A DNA stretch of 9,132 bases from Eubacterium sp. Its GTDB lineage: Bacteria; Bacillota; Clostridia; Lachnospirales; Lachnospiraceae. Below the pieces are notes generated by a model, which was not told where the DNA came from, made no database searches, and was given only the letters and a program-made list of their open reading frames with translations. Location of the stretch: the NCBI GenBank assembly GCA_021442545.1, contig JABUSX010000372.1, positions 1 through 9,132 on the forward strand, read 5' to 3'. The position numbers and the translations under genes are program-made. Below are positions 6,288 through 9,132 of the stretch, piece by piece. The stretch's first letter is position 1, and every line of letters starts with the position of its first letter.

Positions 6288-8552
6288 ATGGTCAGACTGT
6301 ATGAAGAAGGCATTTTTCTCGTAAACGGAACGGAGATCGTTCCGGAAAGCAAAGCCGCAGGCCGTTTTGATAAAGCGGCTGCGAAAAAGGGTACGATCGC
6401 CTGGTCGATCCTGAAGGAACACAACACGTCGGAGGATATGGAACATCTGAAGATCCGCTTTGACGCGATGGCGAGCCACGACATCACCTTTGTCAGCATC
6501 ATTCAGACGGCACGCGCCTCCGGAATGGAAAAATTTCCGCTTCCGTATGTGCTGACGAACTGCCACAATTCGCTTTGTGCAGTCGGCGGAACGATCAACG
6601 ACGATGATCATCTTTTCGGCCTTTCTGCGGCAAAGAAGTACGGCGGGATCTACGTACCGCCCCACATTGCCGTTATTCATCAGTTTATGAGAGAACGCTT
6701 TGCCGGCTGCGGCAAGATGATTCTTGGTTCGGATTCCCACACCCGTTACGGTGCCCTCGGTACGATGGCCGTCGGCGAAGGCGGCGGAGAGCTGGTGAAG
6801 CAGCTTCTGCAGGACACCTATGATGTGGCCTGCCCCGAAGTCATTGCCGTATATCTGGACGGAAAGCCGGCACCCTTTGTCGGTCCGCAGGATATCGCAC
6901 TTGCTATCATCCGTGCGGTCTTTTCCTGCGGTTACGTGAAAAACAAGGTCATGGAATTTGTAGGACCGGGCGTTTCCTCAATGGCAACAGACTTCCGGAA
7001 CGGTGTGGATGTCATGACAACGGAAACCACCTGCCTTTCTTCCGTCTGGCGGACAGACGAGGATACGAAGGCGTTTCTGGCGCAGCACGGCAGAGAAGAA
7101 GATTTCCGGAAACTGGATCCGGCGGATACCGCTTATTATGAAGGCTGTGTCTACGTGGATCTTTCGGCCGTGAAACCGATGATCGCCCTTCCGTTCCATC
7201 CTTCGAATGCGTTTACGATCGATGAACTGTATGCGGATCTGGATGAGATCCTTTATGAGACCGAGAAGGCGGCGCAGAAAACAGCCGGAGAGAGGGCCTC
7301 GTTCACCCTGCGCGACAAGGTCACAAAGGACGGAAAGCTGATGGTCCAGCAGGGTATCATAGCCGGATGTGCCGGCGGCACCTATTCCAACATCGTGGAA
7401 GCGGCGCACTGCCTGAAGGGAAAAGATACCGGCTGCGATGAATTTTATCTGTCGGTCTATCCGTCTTCCCAGCCCGTCTTTACCGATCTGGACAGAAAAG
7501 GACTGCTGGCGGATCTCATGGACGCCGGTGCCATTATCCGGACGGCCTTCTGCGGACCCTGTTTCGGCGCAGGGGATACACCGGCCAACAACGCCTTCTC
7601 GATCCGCCATACCACACGGAACTTCCCGAACCGCGAAGGCAGCAAGCCGGGCCAGGGACAGATGTCGGCAGTTGCGCTGATGGATGCACGCAGTATTGCG
7701 GCGACGGCTGCAAACGGCGGTGTTCTGACATCGGCGGAAGCCTTCGATACATGGGGAGACATTCCGGCTTATACATACGACGACCGCGCCTACCGCGCCC
7801 GCGTATACAGCGGATACGGGAAAGCGGATGCGGAAAAAGAACTTCGTTTCGGACCGAATATCAAAGACTGGCCGCAGATGGAAGAACTTGCGGAAAACAT
7901 TCTTCTGAAGATCACGTCGAAGATCCTTGATGACGTTACGACGACCGATGAGCTGATCCCCTCCGGAGAGACTTCGGCCTTCCGTTCCAATCCGCTCGGG
8001 CTTGCTGAATTTACGCTCAGCCGCAGGGATCCGGAATATGTCGGACGCGCCAAGGAGGTACGGGCTCTGGAAGAGGGACGGCTGAAGGGCGAACCTGCCG
8101 GTGAACTCAAAGCGGCGCTGCAGGTGATCCGGACTCTTCCCGGACAGGAAGAGCGCACGCTTGAAGAGATCGAGGTCGGTTCTTCGATCTATGCAAATAA
8201 ACCGGGCGACGGTTCCGCAAGGGAACAGGCTGCCTCCTGTCAGAGAGTGCTCGGCGCACTTGCCAATATCACGAAGGAATATGCGACGAAACGCTATCGC
8301 AGCAACTGCATGAACTGGGGTATGCTGCCCTTCCATCTGAAGGAGGATCCCTCGGTTCTGGAGATCGGGGATTATGTTTACGTGCCCGGTATCCGCTCCA
8401 TCCTGGACGGAGATCTTTCGGATATCGAAGCCTGGGTAATCAAAAACGGCAGCGCCGTGCCCGTACATCTGTATATTCTGGATATGACGGCGGATGAGCG
8501 GGAGATCGTGAAGGCCGGCTGCCTGATCAATTTCAACAGAAACAGAGGCTGA
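6288..8552 (+). CDS. Aconitase-superfamily hydratase, YbhJ-like
   Basis: Predicted [4Fe-4S] hydro-lyase of 754 residues with the full aconitase plan: [12 protein letters not shown] (147-158), three likely cluster cysteines at Cys361 (IIAGCAGG) and Cys422/Cys425 (FCGPC), TRNFPNREG (443-451), and a C-terminal swivel domain with [10 protein letters not shown] (640-649). Ser643 and Arg645 in that motif correspond to the catalytic Ser642 and Arg644 of mitochondrial aconitase; the cysteines also sit close to Cys358, 421 and 424. The size equals that of E. coli YbhJ (about 753 residues), a member without an established substrate, and differs from bacterial AcnA/AcnB (about 890 and 865 residues). The start ATG follows an AGGGGGG site by 9 bases. 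The gene lies 22 bases after cysK, so its substrate may be linked to cysteine or serine metabolism; this is inference. Citrate aconitase activity is not assumed. Confidence 0.9.
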   Translation: MVRLYEEGIFLVNGTEIVPESKAAGRFDKAAAKKGTIAWSILKEHNTSEDMEHLKIRFDAMASHDITFVSIIQTARASGMEKFPLPYVLTNCHNSLCAVGGTINDDDHLFGLSAAKKYGGIYVPPHIAVIHQFMRERFAGCGKMILGSDSHTRYGALGTMAVGEGGGELVKQLLQDTYDVACPEVIAVYLDGKPAPFVGPQDIALAIIRAVFSCGYVKNKVMEFVGPGVSSMATDFRNGVDVMTTETTCLSSVWRTDEDTKAFLAQHGREEDFRKLDPADTAYYEGCVYVDLSAVKPMIALPFHPSNAFTIDELYADLDEILYETEKAAQKTAGERASFTLRDKVTKDGKLMVQQGIIAGCAGGTYSNIVEAAHCLKGKDTGCDEFYLSVYPSSQPVFTDLDRKGLLADLMDAGAIIRTAFCGPCFGAGDTPANNAFSIRHTTRNFPNREGSKPGQGQMSAVALMDARSIAATAANGGVLTSAEAFDTWGDIPAYTYDDRAYRARVYSGYGKADAEKELRFGPNIKDWPQMEELAENILLKITSKILDDVTTTDELIPSGETSAFRSNPLGLAEFTLSRRDPEYVGRAKEVRALEEGRLKGEPAGELKAALQVIRTLPGQEERTLEEIEVGSSIYANKPGDGSAREQAASCQRVLGALANITKEYATKRYRSNCMNWGMLPFHLKEDPSVLEIGDYVYVPGIRSILDGDLSDIEAWVIKNGSAVPVHLYILDMTADEREIVKAGCLINFNRNRG

Positions 8553-8557
8553 ACGGA

Positions 8558-8575
8558 GCAGGCAGAAAAGCCTGC
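8558..8575 (+). other. Hairpin directly after the hydratase gene, no U-tract
   Basis: GCAGGC (8558-8563) pairs perfectly with GCCTGC (8570-8575) around a 6-base loop, starting 5 bases after the hydratase stop. No run of T follows, so it is not a standard intrinsic terminator. It could protect an mRNA 3' end or be a pausing or processing site; transcription may continue into hflX. Confidence 0.45.
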
Positions 8576-8631
8576 AGACAGGGGATTAACGAGAAGCAGC
8601 AGCCGGAAACGGCATAAAAAGCAGAAAAAAT

Positions 8632-8657
8632 CTGCGGAAGCCGGGGGCAGGATAAAA
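8632..8657 (+). repeat. Direct repeat B, copy 1 (26 bases)
   Basis: The stretch begins CTGCGGAAGCCGGGG, ends CAGGATAAAA, and recurs 69 bases downstream with one mismatch (G at 8647, A at 8716). It lies in the purine-rich spacer between the hydratase gene and hflX. Confidence 0.85.
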
Positions 8658-8700
8658 CCGATGAACTGCGGCGGTGCAGCAAAGAACATGTCGGAAAAGA

Positions 8701-8726
8701 CTGCGGAAGCCGGGGACAGGATAAAA
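8701..8726 (+). repeat. Direct repeat B, copy 2 (26 bases)
   Basis: Second copy, matching 25 of 26 bases of 8632-8657. The 69-base offset equals 23 codons, and the hflX reading frame stays open upstream through both copies as far as a TAA at 8615-8617, but no ATG, GTG or TTG is available in frame before 8759. Confidence 0.85.
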
Positions 8727-8758
8727 AACGGGAAGCCGGACGGGATCCGGAAAAGAAG

Positions 8759-9132
8759 ATGAGTGCAGAGAAAATTCAGGACAACTGCATAGAACAGCCA
8801 CCCCGGGCCATGCTCGTCGGTCTTCAGCTGCGGCAGACGGATGAAGAATTCGAGACCGCCATGACGGAGCTTGCCGAGCTGGCGAAGACCTGCGGCATCG
8901 AACCGGTCTCCGTTTCCACGCAGAAAGCCTCTTCGCCCGTTCAGGCGACTTATGTCGGCAGCGGAAAGGTGGAAGAGATCCGTCTGGCAGCCGAGATGCT
9001 CGGAGCGGATCTGGTCATCTTCGACCAGACGCTTTCGCCGATGCAGTTCCGCAACCTCGGAAAGCTGCTCGGCGTTGAAGTCATGGACAGAACGGGTCTG
9101 ATCCTGCGTATTTTTGCGGAGCAGGCACGAAC
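8759..9132 (+). CDS. hflX: GTPase HflX, N-terminal part
   Basis: Ribosome-associated GTPase that splits or rescues stalled 70S ribosomes, notably under heat and antibiotic stress. The frame runs from the ATG at 8759 through 124 codons and off the window end, so only the N-terminal nucleotide-binding-like domain is present; the G domain is missing. Diagnostic stretches are YVGSGKVEEI (about residues 65-74), GADLVIFDQTLSP (about 83-95), RNLGKLLGVEVMDRTGLIL (about 98-116) and the final IFAEQAR, all characteristic of HflX. The ribosome-binding site is weak: GGAAAAGAAG abuts the start codon. The reading frame is open upstream to 8618 but has no standard start codon there. The spacer before it holds a pair of direct repeats and a hairpin, and no clear promoter was found, so it may be read partly from the cysK operon. 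Confidence 0.93.
   Translation, partial: MSAEKIQDNCIEQPPRAMLVGLQLRQTDEEFETAMTELAELAKTCGIEPVSVSTQKASSPVQATYVGSGKVEEIRLAAEMLGADLVIFDQTLSPMQFRNLGKLLGVEVMDRTGLILRIFAEQAR

Noticed and set aside
5753..6502. 249-codon minus-strand frame spanning the end of cysK and the start of the hydratase gene
   Set aside because: It crosses two well-supported genes on the other strand and its translation has no plausible domain.
6978..8468. 496-codon open frame on the minus strand within the hydratase gene
   Set aside because: It lies wholly opposite a gene with unmistakable aconitase motifs, its translation is rich in Arg, Cys and Phe with no recognisable domain, and it has no separate context. It is a shadow of the GC-skewed codon positions of the real gene.

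Overview
The window looks like part of a Bacillota (Firmicutes) chromosome, most likely a Clostridia or Lachnospiraceae-type anaerobe. The basis is AGGAGG-like ribosome-binding sites, occasional GTG starts, moderate GC content, and the gene content: a CPA1 antiporter, a large hybrid histidine kinase, a YmfI-like reductase and a YbhJ-like hydratase. This placement is inference, because there is no rRNA or other phylogenetic marker in the window. No mobile element, CRISPR array, tRNA or rRNA was seen.

Layout. Bases 1-1005 (+) hold the C-terminal part of an NhaP-type Na+/H+ antiporter that starts before the window. It converges on a large hybrid sensor histidine kinase (1030-3717, -), and both use one compact bidirectional terminator at 1009-1041, which overlaps the kinase stop codon. 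The kinase has its own promoter at 3756-3784. The other side of that spacer carries a promoter followed by a perfect 14-bp palindrome. These precede a 60-residue single-pass membrane protein with a Cys/His-rich tail (4006-4188, +), which ends in a Rho-independent terminator (4220-4261).

Next comes an SDR reductase (4385-5113, +) carrying sequence features of the YmfI-type EF-P 5-aminopentanone reductases. A 249-base spacer with a 31-base direct repeat leads to cysteine synthase (5363-6265, +). This gene is followed after 22 bases by an aconitase-superfamily hydratase of YbhJ type (6288-8552, +), so the two probably form an operon. A second spacer, also with a pair of near-identical direct repeats and a hairpin lacking a U-tract, precedes the 5' part of hflX (8759-9132, +), which runs off the window.

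How the genes relate. The only pair with clear linkage is cysK plus hydratase. The kinase has a receiver domain but no HPt domain, and no separate response regulator is present here, so its phosphorelay must be completed elsewhere. No clearly new multi-gene system is visible. The best candidates for unreported biology are the small membrane protein with its operator-like palindrome, the cysK-hydratase pair with no known shared substrate, and the paired direct repeats in two separate spacers.
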